From positions 1-64,000 of the forward strand of contig JAUNSU010000006.1 of NCBI GenBank assembly GCA_030539035.1: DNA of 64,000 nt. Reading direction: 5' to 3'. Both the position numbers and the translations under genes were made by a program. This document shows positions 27,501 to 34,915 of the stretch, piece by piece. The first letter of the stretch is position 1; every line of letters starts with the position of its first letter. This DNA comes from Planctomycetia bacterium. Lineage in GTDB: Bacteria; Planctomycetota; Planctomycetia; Pirellulales; Thermoguttaceae. Below the pieces are notes generated by a model. That model had not been told where the DNA came from, did no database searches, and saw nothing but the letters and a program-made list of their open reading frames with translations.

Positions 27501-28319
27501 GTTCTTCAAACGAGTTCAGGTAATCCCTATCCGAACGAAGAATGGATCATTTCCTGGGGCGATGAAGGAAATCTCGAAGATCCCCAAGGCATTCTCTATC
27601 GTTCCAATCAGATCAGTGCCGCACATTATTACGCGGGAAGCGGATCTTACAGTCTTTCATTAACGATCAAAACCGGGATCTGCTCCACAACCTATTATCT
27701 GGGAGTTCACGTCGTTGGAGTAAGCGGAGAATCGGAAACTCCTGTCGATCATTCCGCTTCGCAAGTCGTGATGCCGGAAAATCCCGTCGAATCCGATCTT
27801 CCCGACGATGAAGAGATCTCTCTTGCGAATGTTTATGATTCTTCGGCCTTGTATGAAGACACGAATCTCATTTCGCGAAAAAATACCGCTCGGGAAGAAA
27901 CATGGGAAAGCACGGAGGCGATAAAAAAAGAGCCCGTACTCTTTCCAGATATACGGGCCGATCAATATCTTTATCTCACGGATCTCGATAATACCGCCGA
28001 ACGAAGGGCGATCTTTCGATCCGGAAATTGGGACTCTTTCGAAGATTCAAACGAATTCGGGACGTCGTTCTTCCAACTGCTGCTGAAGTCGGGCAACAAT
28101 GCTGCTGTGCATTTGACTGACGCGGCTTTCGCTGAGATCCAAGGTCATTCCGACCTCTTTCATGGTCATTTCTTCATAGTAGTAGAGAATAATGATAAGT
28201 CGTTCGTTGCGGGTAAGTCCTTTGGTCACCAGACGCATGAGATCGGACTTCTGGATCCGGCGCGAGGGATCCTCTCCCCGTTGATCTTCGATGAGATCGA
28301 TTTCAGAGATATCTTTTGA
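24567..28319 (+). CDS. Giant surface protein: LEPR motif, IdeS-like cysteine protease, FnIII repeats, beta-helix, PKD-like domain
   Basis: A 1250-residue exported protein. EPLEDRCLLS (33-42) is the planctomycete surface motif. Residues about 100-330 look like the IdeS/Mac (C66-type) cysteine protease fold: Cys114 in NLCWAASASNLL, His247 in GGHAITLYGY and Asp275/Asp277 in IADSDDD, in the family's Cys-His-Asp order. Two FnIII-like domains follow (about 335-430, 435-530), then a parallel beta-helix with Pmp-like GGAI repeats (about 555-900), and a PKD-like unit (about 960-1050). The last 90 residues (1161-1250) are read antisense through the sigma gene and look unlike the rest, suggesting loss of the original stop. 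GGAG stands 7 bases before the ATG. Substrate unknown. Confidence 0.8.
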   Translation: MKSLSSLLKDLFSFKEKKNHPCPFRSVRTLVCEPLEDRCLLSISSYTCSLSSYTGLYSADFTFDSGTKGAYITGLTLDDLNNLASSYTGSDQESFAGHFIDADKANEREDSNLCWAASASNLLINAGWANSTLTPKLNNASFDNEDHVLEYFTSYWDDIAGGISNGVNWFINGKEFANYELVPGGGYYPDIQNNGSVYDYINIVDRTSFSNSVQKLKDGCAVGLSVGWYAESPGTVLDTDYGRNGGHAITLYGYLYDTTYSTTDPRYYTGLIIADSDDDKFKGADAENTIDTYNITWDSTNNRYCMETYRSGSYYAWIDGSTWLSVNTSYTRLPVLTTPQITVSPVDYESVSLAITGAENASGYTVEYSANAEFTSFSSQNYTEAGSYTIKGLSENTTYFFRVKATARGSASWSDSYYSTAVSAKTPYHAVPLAAPTGFAVQSTGIHTAAITFDPLTNASSYLLEFSTSENFTKAFYYQFTSDTGSFTVSGLSANTQYHFRMKAIGNTVRYLDSEWTVALDATTAAGTDSDPDSKLIITTLSDTVANDGLISLREAINSINTGNFKTNTITFDSSLKGGAIVLDSSLVIQASFILDAADLYNSEIDLSGIIIDGYGMCRLIEVNTYSNVPQIAEFKGISFKNGITTDSNGGGAIGFWNGSLTIDSCRFYNNSAKNGGAIYANSDLSIINSQFIDNESLNRGGAIYTSGKTEIESCTFTSNSAAEVAGAIYVYAFDIITIIDTVFDSNHAASMGGAIYAGSLCTIDRSIFAKNSSDSWGGAITLAGEYDKSVLSNSLLYENSCIELGGAILSWSDLDLVNCTLANNSAEGGSGAVHAYGSNVAFYNSIVVFNSGNEIGKQNYGTDIPLLSAYNLLISTDLQDIEWTESSSNITVCPKGTALFENAAAGNYRLIRGSKWTSNLGNNSYIIPNRDKDLDGNTRILDGTVDLGAYEAQLYEYEIPSLLLKQYKFANDQVLKLVLQTSSGNPYPNEEWIISWGDEGNLEDPQGILYRSNQISAAHYYAGSGSYSLSLTIKTGICSTTYYLGVHVVGVSGESETPVDHSASQVVMPENPVESDLPDDEEISLANVYDSSALYEDTNLISRKNTAREETWESTEAIKKEPVLFPDIRADQYLYLTDLDNTAERRAIFRSGNWDSFEDSNEFGTSFFQLLLKSGNNAAVHLTDAAFAEIQGHSDLFHGHFFIVVENNDKSFVAGKSFGHQTHEIGLLDPARGILSPLIFDEIDFRDIF

Positions 28320-28832
28320 CCCGTCTGTTTCATACCATTTTTTGTTCAAACTGACCAGGCTTACCGCGTTGGCATCGTTGACCATACGATCAAGATCGTT
28401 TTTCGACATATTCAGATGTCCGGCAAGCTCATCTTCGGAAGGGGAGCGCCCGAGCTGATTAAACAGTTCTTTGTTCGCTTCCGTCAATTTTCGTGCGCGG
28501 GAACGGACAAGCCGGGGGACCCAATCCATTTTACGGAGTTCATCGAGCATTGCTCCGCGAATACGGGGAACGCAATAGGTCTCAAATTTAATCCCGCGAT
28601 CGGGATCAAAGGCGTCAATGGCGTCCATAAGTCCGAAATTGCCGGCGGAAACAAGATCATCCAGATCCACTTCCGAAGGAAGACGGGACCAGACTCGTTC
28701 TCCATGATAGCGGACAATCGGAAGATAAGCTTCCATTAACCGATTACGGAGATCTTTATTTTCCCGATTTTGTATAAACTGTTCCCACAATGCCGATAAT
28801 TCTTCTGCCGAGATCGCTGATGGTGCAACCAT
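28047..28832 (-). CDS. RNA polymerase sigma factor, FliA/WhiG-type sigma-70
   Basis: A 261-residue alternative sigma factor. Region 2 (DDLVSAGNFGLMDAIDAFDPDRGIKF ... RIRGAMLDELRKMDWVPR) contacts core polymerase and the -10; region 3 follows (LTEANKELFNQLGRSPSEDELAGHL); region 4 is TRNERLIIILYYYEEMTMKEVGMTLDLSESRVSQ, the -35-binding helix-turn-helix. The RGAMLDELR segment is characteristic of FliA/WhiG/SigF-like factors. The start is set by AGGAGG six bases before MVAPS. Its last 273 bases are overlapped by the surface-protein gene on the opposite strand. No flagellar genes are near, and its regulon is unknown. Confidence 0.93.
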   Translation of the reverse strand: MVAPSAISAEELSALWEQFIQNRENKDLRNRLMEAYLPIVRYHGERVWSRLPSEVDLDDLVSAGNFGLMDAIDAFDPDRGIKFETYCVPRIRGAMLDELRKMDWVPRLVRSRARKLTEANKELFNQLGRSPSEDELAGHLNMSKNDLDRMVNDANAVSLVSLNKKWYETDGSKDISEIDLIEDQRGEDPSRRIQKSDLMRLVTKGLTRNERLIIILYYYEEMTMKEVGMTLDLSESRVSQMHSSIVARLQQQLEERRPEFV

Positions 28833-28954
28833 GAAATCCTCCTGATAGGAACGTTCGACTTTAAAAGCCGGACGATACACCTGTTAAAAGACATCCAAAT
28901 GCGGACATCCCATAGAATCACTACAATCTTTATCGGCAGTATAATCGTTAAATT

Positions 28955-29521
28955 TTAACAATCTCCCAAATTTTCCGGAAATTCTGGAAAAAATATCGTG
29001 AGCAGAGCCAGAAGGGTCTTTGCATCGTGGATCTCTCCTTTTCGGATCATGGATCGAACTTGATCCCGATCGACGATTACGAGCGTGATGTCTTCGCCAT
29101 CTTCCAGGGCGGACTCTCCCGGCACCAGATCCGTAGCGCGAAAAAGGAAAAGTTCTTCCTGGAAAATTCCCGGGGAAGAATAAAAAGAGCAGAGGAGGTC
29201 CATTTTGCCCGCATGGTAGCCTGTTTCCTCGATTAATTCGCGATAAGCGGTCTTCAGAGGTTCCTCGCCGATTTCACGGGTCCCCGCCGGAATCTCATAA
29301 ATATATCGCTGGGCTGGGGAACGAAATTGCTTGATCAGAATAATTCGGCCGTCCGGAAGGATCGGAAGAATTGCGACTGCTCCTTTGTTCCGGACAACAT
29401 AGCGCGGATGTTTCTGCCCGCTCTGTCCGATCTGATATCGTTCTACAACATCGAAAATCTTCGTTTGAAATAGAATTTTGTCTTCCGAAGTATCATTTCC
29501 CTTTTTTTCTTCATTCAACAT
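28955..29521 (-). CDS. Nudix hydrolase, ADP-ribose pyrophosphatase-like
   Basis: Cleaves nucleoside diphosphates linked to another group, probably ADP-ribose, in the cytosol. The 188-residue protein has the Nudix box GTREIGEEPLKTAYRELIEE-TG (G-x5-E-x7-REUxEExGU) in the middle and the ADP-ribose pyrophosphatase features IKQFRSPAQRYIYEIPAG before it and SPGIFQEELFLF after it. The length is normal for the NudF group. It is on the same strand as the sigma-factor gene, 122 bases upstream of it, so a shared transcript is possible. Confidence 0.88.
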   Translation of the reverse strand: MLNEEKKGNDTSEDKILFQTKIFDVVERYQIGQSGQKHPRYVVRNKGAVAILPILPDGRIILIKQFRSPAQRYIYEIPAGTREIGEEPLKTAYRELIEETGYHAGKMDLLCSFYSSPGIFQEELFLFRATDLVPGESALEDGEDITLVIVDRDQVRSMIRKGEIHDAKTLLALLTIFFPEFPENLGDC

Positions 29522-29782
29522 AGTGCTAAACCATTTGTAAATTATGTATATTGTCTATTTATACAGTTCCATATTCCATAATGAAAACTAAATAGAGTCT
29601 AATCATCCAATTATATCAACTTTTCACTTAACAGAGATCGAAATTTCAAGCCTCTTACAGGGACGCTGCGTCTCGCGCGATAAAAAATACTATAAGTTCG
29701 GCCGATAGATATTGATGTCGAAGAAATGAAATCCTCAAAAACCGTTGTGATTCGAATCTTACCGCGTCCCTTTAACCTTTGA

Positions 29783-30226
29783 TTAACGCAGATTTTGTTC
29801 GAGTTCTTCGAGGGATCGCACATCGCTGTTTGCAACCATGCCGAACAGACGATTGATTTGGTTGAAATCCGTCAAGTTCTCAATGCGAGAACGAAGTCCA
29901 TCTGAAGGTTTTCCAAGAAAGCTTCCGATTATTCTGAGAAGCATGGAAATACTTTGTTTAGTTTGCCCTTCGATTAAACCGATTTCTTCGCCTTCCTCAC
30001 GGCCCTTCTCAAGACCTTCCTCAAGATTGGTATTCGTAATCGCTCTCTGGACCATTTGAAACTTGCGTCTCTCTTCGATGAATTCCTGATTTGCAGGATT
30101 TTCTAAAAATTCTTTTGCCGTTTCATACGCCGCCTCGATTTGAGGGTAATTTGCCGCTATCTGTTCCATCTCTTCCTCACTTGCTTTATCTGGACAAACT
30201 CTATTATACCAACAGAAACGGTATTT
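29783..30226 (-). pseudogene. C-terminal remnant of an Rpn/PD-(D/E)XK-type recombination-promoting nuclease (transposase-like)
   Basis: The open frame (148 codons including the stop) begins directly after a TAA and starts KYRFCWYNRVCPDKASEEEM. It continues with QEFIEERRKFQMVQRAITN, a Lys/Glu-rich coiled region (EEGLEKGREEGEEIGLIEG) and a helical end. This matches the C-terminal portion of Rpn-family PD-(D/E)XK nuclease/transposase-like proteins, usually about 280-320 residues; the catalytic N-terminal part is missing. An internal ATG at 30169 with GAGGAAGAG before it could still yield a 128-residue product. No inverted repeats or target duplications were found around it. Confidence 0.6.
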
Positions 30227-30392
30227 TTATACTTTATTTTGCACAAAATTTGACATTTTTTGAGAAAAATCGCGCAATTTTACCCCTCCCTATTTTAACT
30301 TGACAAGACTTTGATTTTCGATTATTATGTTGATAAGAAAAAATGGGTTGAGGGAGAAAATTTCTTAAATTTTTGAAATATACTTTTTTTTC

Positions 30393-30421
30393 TTGACATG
30401 CCCCTTTAATTTGATTACAAT
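30393..30421 (+). promoter_or_regulatory. Strong sigma-70 promoter of the DUF1559 gene
   Basis: TTGACA (30393-30398), 17-base spacer, TACAAT (30416-30421). Transcription would start near 30428 and give a leader of about 60 bases ending in AAGGAG (30477-30482), 8 bases before the ATG at 30491. Confidence 0.8.
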
Positions 30422-30515
30422 AGGGACATATTGCCCGTATATTTTCAGTTTTTGAGATCCGAAAACACTTTTTAAAAAGGAGTTGAAAAAATGGAGAATT
30501 TTGTGAAATGTAAAA

Positions 30516-31697
30516 ATGGGGGGGGGGGGAGAATATAGCTATTCCTTAAAGAAAATCTTTAAGCTTCGCGGATTTACCCTGGTGGAACTTTTGGTCGTGA
30601 TCGCGATTATCGGAATCTTGATCGGACTATTATTGCCTGCGGTTCAGGCGGCGCGGGAAGCGGCCCGTCGAATGGAATGCACGAATAAACTTAAGCAGCT
30701 GGGAATCGCCTGCCATAATATGCACGATTCCTTCGGTTTTTTCCCTAAACTTCAGTATTCCGCTCGCCTTTGCGAGCAGTATGTTGGTGTCAATTCCGCC
30801 TGGGCAGGACTCTCAGGCGGCGGAAGAGATTATCGGCACCATATCAGCTATATGGTCGAACTGCTCCCGTATATTGAACAAACCTCTGTATACAACGCGA
30901 TTGCAGATAAGGCTGTCGCCAATATTACTGAAGGAACCGGGGCTGGAAATTGGCCGGGACCTTCGCGGACAACCGCAGGAGGATCCTATACTGCCTGGAC
31001 AACCAAGATCGACACATTTCTTTGCCCGTCGACTCCCTATAAGCCGACCGATCCCGGACAACTTGGAGCGACGTCCTATCGAGGCTGCCGGGGTGATATC
31101 GCAAAAGGAAATCGTGGTGTTATGATTGCCCAAAGCGGATTGCGGTTGGTAGTAGATACTTCCGCCATTATCGACGGCACCAGTAATACCGTATTGATCG
31201 GTGAAGTTGCGATTGGAGAACCTGGACTTTCCCAAAAAATTCGCGGCGGATGCGTTTTCAATGTTGAAAACGCCCCAAAAGAAACTTCCGGCGGTGATCA
31301 GAATCCAAAAGCCTGCTGGGATCTTCGCGGTGCTGATAATGAGTTCAATACAACAGGATATACTACCGCGACCGGCGACAGTATGATGGGAAGACGATGG
31401 GGAAGTGCTCATCCGATTTACACGATGTTTTATACGGTTTTGCCTCCCAACTCGCCAAGTTGTTCTCAGGATACCGGAGCAGGTCAATGGGGAATGCTTG
31501 TTTCCGCGTCCAGCTATCATTCCGGCGGCGCCAATGTTGCGCTTGCCGATGCATCTGTTCGCTTTATCCCTGATACGATTGAAGCGGGGGCGTCGAATTA
31601 CGGAACGACTCAATCGACCAGCTATCGGGGTCTTTCTCCTTATGGGATCTGGGGAGCTCTCGGATCCAAAGACGGCGGCGAATCGAAGTCCCTGTAA
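30516..31697 (+). CDS. DUF1559 pseudopilin-like protein with a poly-G tract at its start
   Basis: Secreted or surface planctomycete protein with a type IV pilin/type II secretion-like leader: [20 protein letters not shown], then the family's [25 protein letters not shown]. The rest is a typical DUF1559 domain ending in [17 protein letters not shown]. The normal translation start appears to be the ATG at 30491 with AAGGAG 8 bases upstream, but that frame reads through 12 consecutive G (30518-30529) and stops at a TAG 14 codons after the start codon. The coordinates use the in-frame ATG at 30516, which has no ribosome site and would start inside the G tract. With 11 or 14 G the strong start would be in frame. 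A carboxypeptidase-regulatory lipoprotein follows, 49 bases on. Confidence 0.85.
   Translation: MGGGGEYSYSLKKIFKLRGFTLVELLVVIAIIGILIGLLLPAVQAAREAARRMECTNKLKQLGIACHNMHDSFGFFPKLQYSARLCEQYVGVNSAWAGLSGGGRDYRHHISYMVELLPYIEQTSVYNAIADKAVANITEGTGAGNWPGPSRTTAGGSYTAWTTKIDTFLCPSTPYKPTDPGQLGATSYRGCRGDIAKGNRGVMIAQSGLRLVVDTSAIIDGTSNTVLIGEVAIGEPGLSQKIRGGCVFNVENAPKETSGGDQNPKACWDLRGADNEFNTTGYTTATGDSMMGRRWGSAHPIYTMFYTVLPPNSPSCSQDTGAGQWGMLVSASSYHSGGANVALADASVRFIPDTIEAGASNYGTTQSTSYRGLSPYGIWGALGSKDGGESKSL
30518..30529 (+). repeat. Homopolymeric G12 tract in the start region of the DUF1559 gene
   Basis: Twelve consecutive G between the ribosome-site-supported ATG (30491) and the conserved GFTLVELL leader. Tracts of this kind change length by slipped-strand mispairing. 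The frame requires G number of 2 modulo 3 (11 or 14); the observed number is 0 modulo 3. Confidence 0.85.
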
Positions 31698-31746
31698 ACT
31701 CGTTTCCAGTATATTTTTCCCTTTCACGTTATTCGGAGCAATTTTT

Positions 31747-32211
31747 ATGAACAGAGTGATCCGCGTTTCCTTTTATTTTGCAGTTCTGTTTGCGTTTATC
31801 TGTATGGGATGTGAAAAGCCGAATCCTTATGGAATAGAAACTCATTATGTCGAGGGCCAGGTAACACTGGACGGCAAACCGATCGAAGATGCGGTCGTCT
31901 CTTTTGTTCCGAAAACACCCGGCGCCGGGGAAGACGCGTCGGGCCGATCAAAAGCCAATGGATCCTATAAACTTTCCTCTTTGCGCGGACTGCCTGAATC
32001 GGGAGCGATGGAAGGCGAGTATGTGATTACCGTTTATAAAAACGAAAAAGTTGATCTCGCCGTTCCCCAAAAAACTCTGGACGGAGAGGCAATCACGTTC
32101 GAAATGAAAAACATTATGCCGCCCGACTATAAGAATCCCGCGAAATCTCCTTTAAAAGCAACCGTGGTAAGAGGAAAAAATAAAATCAATATCGAAGTCA
32201 AATCAAAATAG
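31747..32211 (+). CDS. Lipoprotein with carboxypeptidase-regulatory-like (transthyretin-type) domain
   Basis: A 154-residue exported protein. Residues 1-22 form a signal peptide ending FAFICMGC, with Cys22 as probable lipidation site though the lipobox is imperfect. The mature part is the planctomycete pattern GQVTLDGKPIEDAVVSFVPK...ASGRSKANGSYKL...GEYVITVYK, a small beta-sandwich like carboxypeptidase regulatory domains. Such genes very often follow a DUF1559 gene, as here. The ATG has GGAG 8 bases upstream; the frame is open much earlier, inside the DUF1559 gene. Its stop lies 9 bases from the larA stop on the other strand. Function unknown, probably cell surface. Confidence 0.85.
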   Translation: MNRVIRVSFYFAVLFAFICMGCEKPNPYGIETHYVEGQVTLDGKPIEDAVVSFVPKTPGAGEDASGRSKANGSYKLSSLRGLPESGAMEGEYVITVYKNEKVDLAVPQKTLDGEAITFEMKNIMPPDYKNPAKSPLKATVVRGKNKINIEVKSK

Positions 32212-32220
32212 ATCTGCGGT

Positions 32221-33483
32221 TTATTCGACGATTACAGATATCCCGTTCGGGATCACCGTAATGGACGGATCCTGATCGAAATCCCTGCTGGCAATTTCCA
32301 GCGCCTCCTCCGCGGTTTTCGCGTAATCGAGCTTCATTTCCCGAATGGTTTTTTCCATCTCCGGAGCGGCAACGAAAATCACATGATGCTTTCGCATGAT
32401 CCGGCAAAGGATCTGCGTTTCCCATTGATCCGGAATCGTTTGATCCATCGGAATTTTCAGCAGCGATTGATAAAGACTCTCTACCGATTCGCAATCATGA
32501 AGGGAATGATAAAAATCATCGCCGCCGGTCCCGTCGCGGCATTCCGCACAGGTGATCAGAACCGCGCCCGGCTTGGCCGTTGCTTCCGCCGCGGTCAATC
32601 CCTTTACGCTTTGATAGATATTTTGATCAAGCGGATATCCTCCATTCGAAGTAAAAACGATGTCGGCGGGAACCGCGTGAACGGAACATTGCGATCGCAT
32701 GATCTCGCAGCCTTGCGCATGCGCCTTTTCGAAATCTCCGGCAACTGCGGCAACGATCTTCTTATCTTCATCCAACAGGACATTGACGATAAACTGTAAA
32801 TTCGCAAGACGGGCCGCCGCGATCATATCTTCATGAATCGGATTATGAAGAAGTTTGCCGGTTCGCGCCGAAGGACTGTCGATAAATTTACTGCAATGAT
32901 TTCCCAATACGGTTGTTCGATCGCAAATACCGGGCAAAATACTCTTTCGTCCGCCGGAGAATCCCGCGAAGAAATGCGGTTCGATGAATCCTTCGGAGAC
33001 GACCAGATCCGCTTCCGCAGCCAATCGATTGATCACCAACGGAGCGCCCGACGGAAGAATCCCGATCTGAACATTATTCTCTTTATCCTTGCAATCATGA
33101 ACGACGATCTTTTCTTTCGCGAGGAGATCTTCTCCCAGCTTGTTCACCAGTTCGGCGGGGGTTGTTCCCCGATGAAAACCGGTTGCAACCAGAAGGGAAA
33201 TATCGATCTCCGGATTAAACCGGCGCAGCTCTTCCAGCATCGCCGGAAGGATCTTTTTCGAAGGAACCGGCCGCGTATGATCACTGATAATGATCACTGC
33301 GGTTTTCTTTCCTTTCGCAATTTCGTAAAGCGGCGGAGAATCAATCGGATGGGCCATCGCGTCCCGTACGATCTCCTCTTCCTTTTTCGATACGGAAGGG
33401 GCTGAAAACGACGGCTGAAGGACAGCCGCCTGATCCAACTCCACCGTTTGAACTCCATCACCAAAAGATATTTCGTATTTCAT
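32221..33483 (-). CDS. larA: LarA-family nickel-pincer racemase/epimerase
   Basis: A member of the lactate racemase family (DUF2088), which uses a nickel-pincer nucleotide to interconvert 2-hydroxyacid stereoisomers by hydride transfer. The 420 residues carry SDHTRPVPSKKILPAML, ATGFHRGTTPAEL, EPHFFAGFSGGRKSILPG (with a catalytic-type His and Lys) and SNGGYPLDQNIYQSVKG, all typical of LarA. The start follows GGAAGGA; the longer frame to 33627 runs into the sialidase gene. No larB, larC or larE is visible here. Being 104 bases downstream of a sialidase-fold gene on the same strand, it may be co-transcribed; the substrate could be lactate or a sugar acid. Confidence 0.85.
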   Translation of the reverse strand: MKYEISFGDGVQTVELDQAAVLQPSFSAPSVSKKEEEIVRDAMAHPIDSPPLYEIAKGKKTAVIIISDHTRPVPSKKILPAMLEELRRFNPEIDISLLVATGFHRGTTPAELVNKLGEDLLAKEKIVVHDCKDKENNVQIGILPSGAPLVINRLAAEADLVVSEGFIEPHFFAGFSGGRKSILPGICDRTTVLGNHCSKFIDSPSARTGKLLHNPIHEDMIAAARLANLQFIVNVLLDEDKKIVAAVAGDFEKAHAQGCEIMRSQCSVHAVPADIVFTSNGGYPLDQNIYQSVKGLTAAEATAKPGAVLITCAECRDGTGGDDFYHSLHDCESVESLYQSLLKIPMDQTIPDQWETQILCRIMRKHHVIFVAAPEMEKTIREMKLDYAKTAEEALEIASRDFDQDPSITVIPNGISVIVE

Positions 33484-33587
33484 ATGCCGTCCTTCCTGAT
33501 AAAATATCGTTTTCCCTGTCTCAACCGAACAGGGAAAGGGTATAAAATTCCTGAATTTCGATAAACCGAATCGATCTGTCCGGGATC

Positions 33588-34757
33588 CTATTTCAGAGAA
33601 TCGATCGGAATAATGGTCAATCCGCAATTTCGGTATTTGTGCTGCCCCGTGTAGGTAATATACAATTTTCCATTATGTTCGACCGCGCAAGGATAATGAG
33701 ATGCTCTTTGCTTGGTCGAAGAACTGGAATCAGAAACCTTCCAGATCTTGCTGAACGCCTTTTCGTCCGGCTTGGCGAGAGCAATCGCGAGCGTTCCCCT
33801 ATTTCTTGTAAACGAATTCGGAATGATCTTTCCGTTTTGATCTCTTTTGAAATCCGGAATATTGAAAAGGAGATATCGCGTTCCGTTGGACAAGGTCCCT
33901 GCGGCGAACTTGGTACTCGACGCAGGGAAGGAAGTATTTTCGATCTTCTCCCAGATCTTTCCATAGTCCTTGCTGATATAGACATTCGGATAAGCGGACC
34001 TTTCCAGACGGGTCATTGCGAAAAGACTGGCCCCCTCGGCGATCATCGCTGTTTCCGCAAAGACATTAACATATTCCGTATCGATCAAATATCGTTTCCA
34101 GGGTTTCGCAATATCCTTTCCCTGTGAGATATAGACCGCCGGCAAATAGCCGTTCACGCCGCCCGGCGTGGGATTATAGCTGCCGCAGATCGCATAATTT
34201 CCATTATCCATCAGAATCGGCTGCTGCATGGAGAGAAATCGGGCGGCGATCGGACCGAGTTCCTTCCAGGTCCCGTTCGATTTCTCATAGCGGAGAAGGT
34301 TCATATTAAACGGCTTCTCGGCTCCATGTTCTTCGTTTGTAAACGCGTACAACTCCCCGTCGAGATTGAGAAATTGCATTCCGACATACATAAGTCCTTT
34401 ATCATTTCCGCGATCCATGAGAATTTGCGGATTGCTCCAGGTCTTTCCCTCATCTTCACTCCAGCGATAGCGCTGAAAGGTCTTTCCAGTCAGTTCTTTC
34501 GTCGGATTATTATACCACGCGGCAATGATTTTGTTTCCCAGAAAGCCGACTGCGGTCTCATGCAAAAAGCGATAATCGGGATCCTGATCGCAATCCTGAA
34601 CGATATAATGAACTGTTCCCTTCGGAAACGCGATCTCCGATGGTCTTGGAAACGGTTTGTTCTCATTCCAGGGAGCTAAAACAGGTTCCCCGCAAAAAAC
34701 GTATCCCGAGAAAAGAAGGAACATCAGAATAAACGCGATCTTTTGAAATTTTTGCAT
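33588..34757 (-). CDS. Secreted sialidase-fold (BNR/Asp-box) protein
   Basis: A 389-residue exported six-bladed beta-propeller of the sialidase superfamily. Residues 1-22 are a signal peptide (KIAFILMFLLFSGYVFCG). Two Asp boxes are visible: SEDEGKTWSNP near residue 100 and SKDYGKIWEKI near residue 258. The conserved arginine triad of true GH33 sialidases is not clear to me, so it may act on another glycan or only bind. The start has AAAGGATGG upstream. A probable promoter (34856-34884) and leader hairpin lie in front, and larA behind. The island's context is glycan breakdown. Confidence 0.75.
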   Translation of the reverse strand: MQKFQKIAFILMFLLFSGYVFCGEPVLAPWNENKPFPRPSEIAFPKGTVHYIVQDCDQDPDYRFLHETAVGFLGNKIIAAWYNNPTKELTGKTFQRYRWSEDEGKTWSNPQILMDRGNDKGLMYVGMQFLNLDGELYAFTNEEHGAEKPFNMNLLRYEKSNGTWKELGPIAARFLSMQQPILMDNGNYAICGSYNPTPGGVNGYLPAVYISQGKDIAKPWKRYLIDTEYVNVFAETAMIAEGASLFAMTRLERSAYPNVYISKDYGKIWEKIENTSFPASSTKFAAGTLSNGTRYLLFNIPDFKRDQNGKIIPNSFTRNRGTLAIALAKPDEKAFSKIWKVSDSSSSTKQRASHYPCAVEHNGKLYITYTGQHKYRNCGLTIIPIDSLK

Positions 34758-34794
34758 TTTCCATCCTTTGGTGCTAAGTTGTCTATTGGATCTG

Positions 34795-34832
34795 AAATTA
34801 AAAGGAATCCCTTTTCGATTCTTGGGATTCCT
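34795..34832 (-). terminator. Hairpin ending araC or attenuating the sialidase leader
   Basis: AGGAATCCC (34803-34811) and GGGATTCCT (34824-34832) form a 9-bp perfect stem with a 12-base loop; on the minus strand it is followed by TTTTAATTT. It lies after the araC stop but also between the putative sialidase promoter and its start codon. Confidence 0.65.
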
Positions 34833-34855
34833 CCGGCCTTTTCTTACTTCCTGTA

Positions 34856-34884
34856 AGTTTAATCGATAAGGATCGCGTTGTCAA
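34856..34884 (-). promoter_or_regulatory. Putative promoter of the sialidase-larA unit
   Basis: On the minus strand TTGACA (34879-34884), 17-base spacer, TAAACT (34856-34861). The leader would be about 92 bases and contain the hairpin at 34803-34832. TTTAAACCGTTTAA just upstream resembles a LacI-type half-palindrome but is not a perfect one. Confidence 0.55.
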
Positions 34885-34915
34885 GTTTAAACCGTTTAAG
34901 GAAAGTAAATTGGAC

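Noticed and set aside
29611-29835. 74-codon minus-strand frame beside the Rpn remnant
   Set aside because: Basic, low-complexity product without ribosome site; overlaps the remnant and looks like noise.
34885-34905. Possible LacI-type operator (TTTAAACCGTTTAA)
   Set aside because: Not a true palindrome and no LacI-type gene in the window; kept only as a remark with the promoter.
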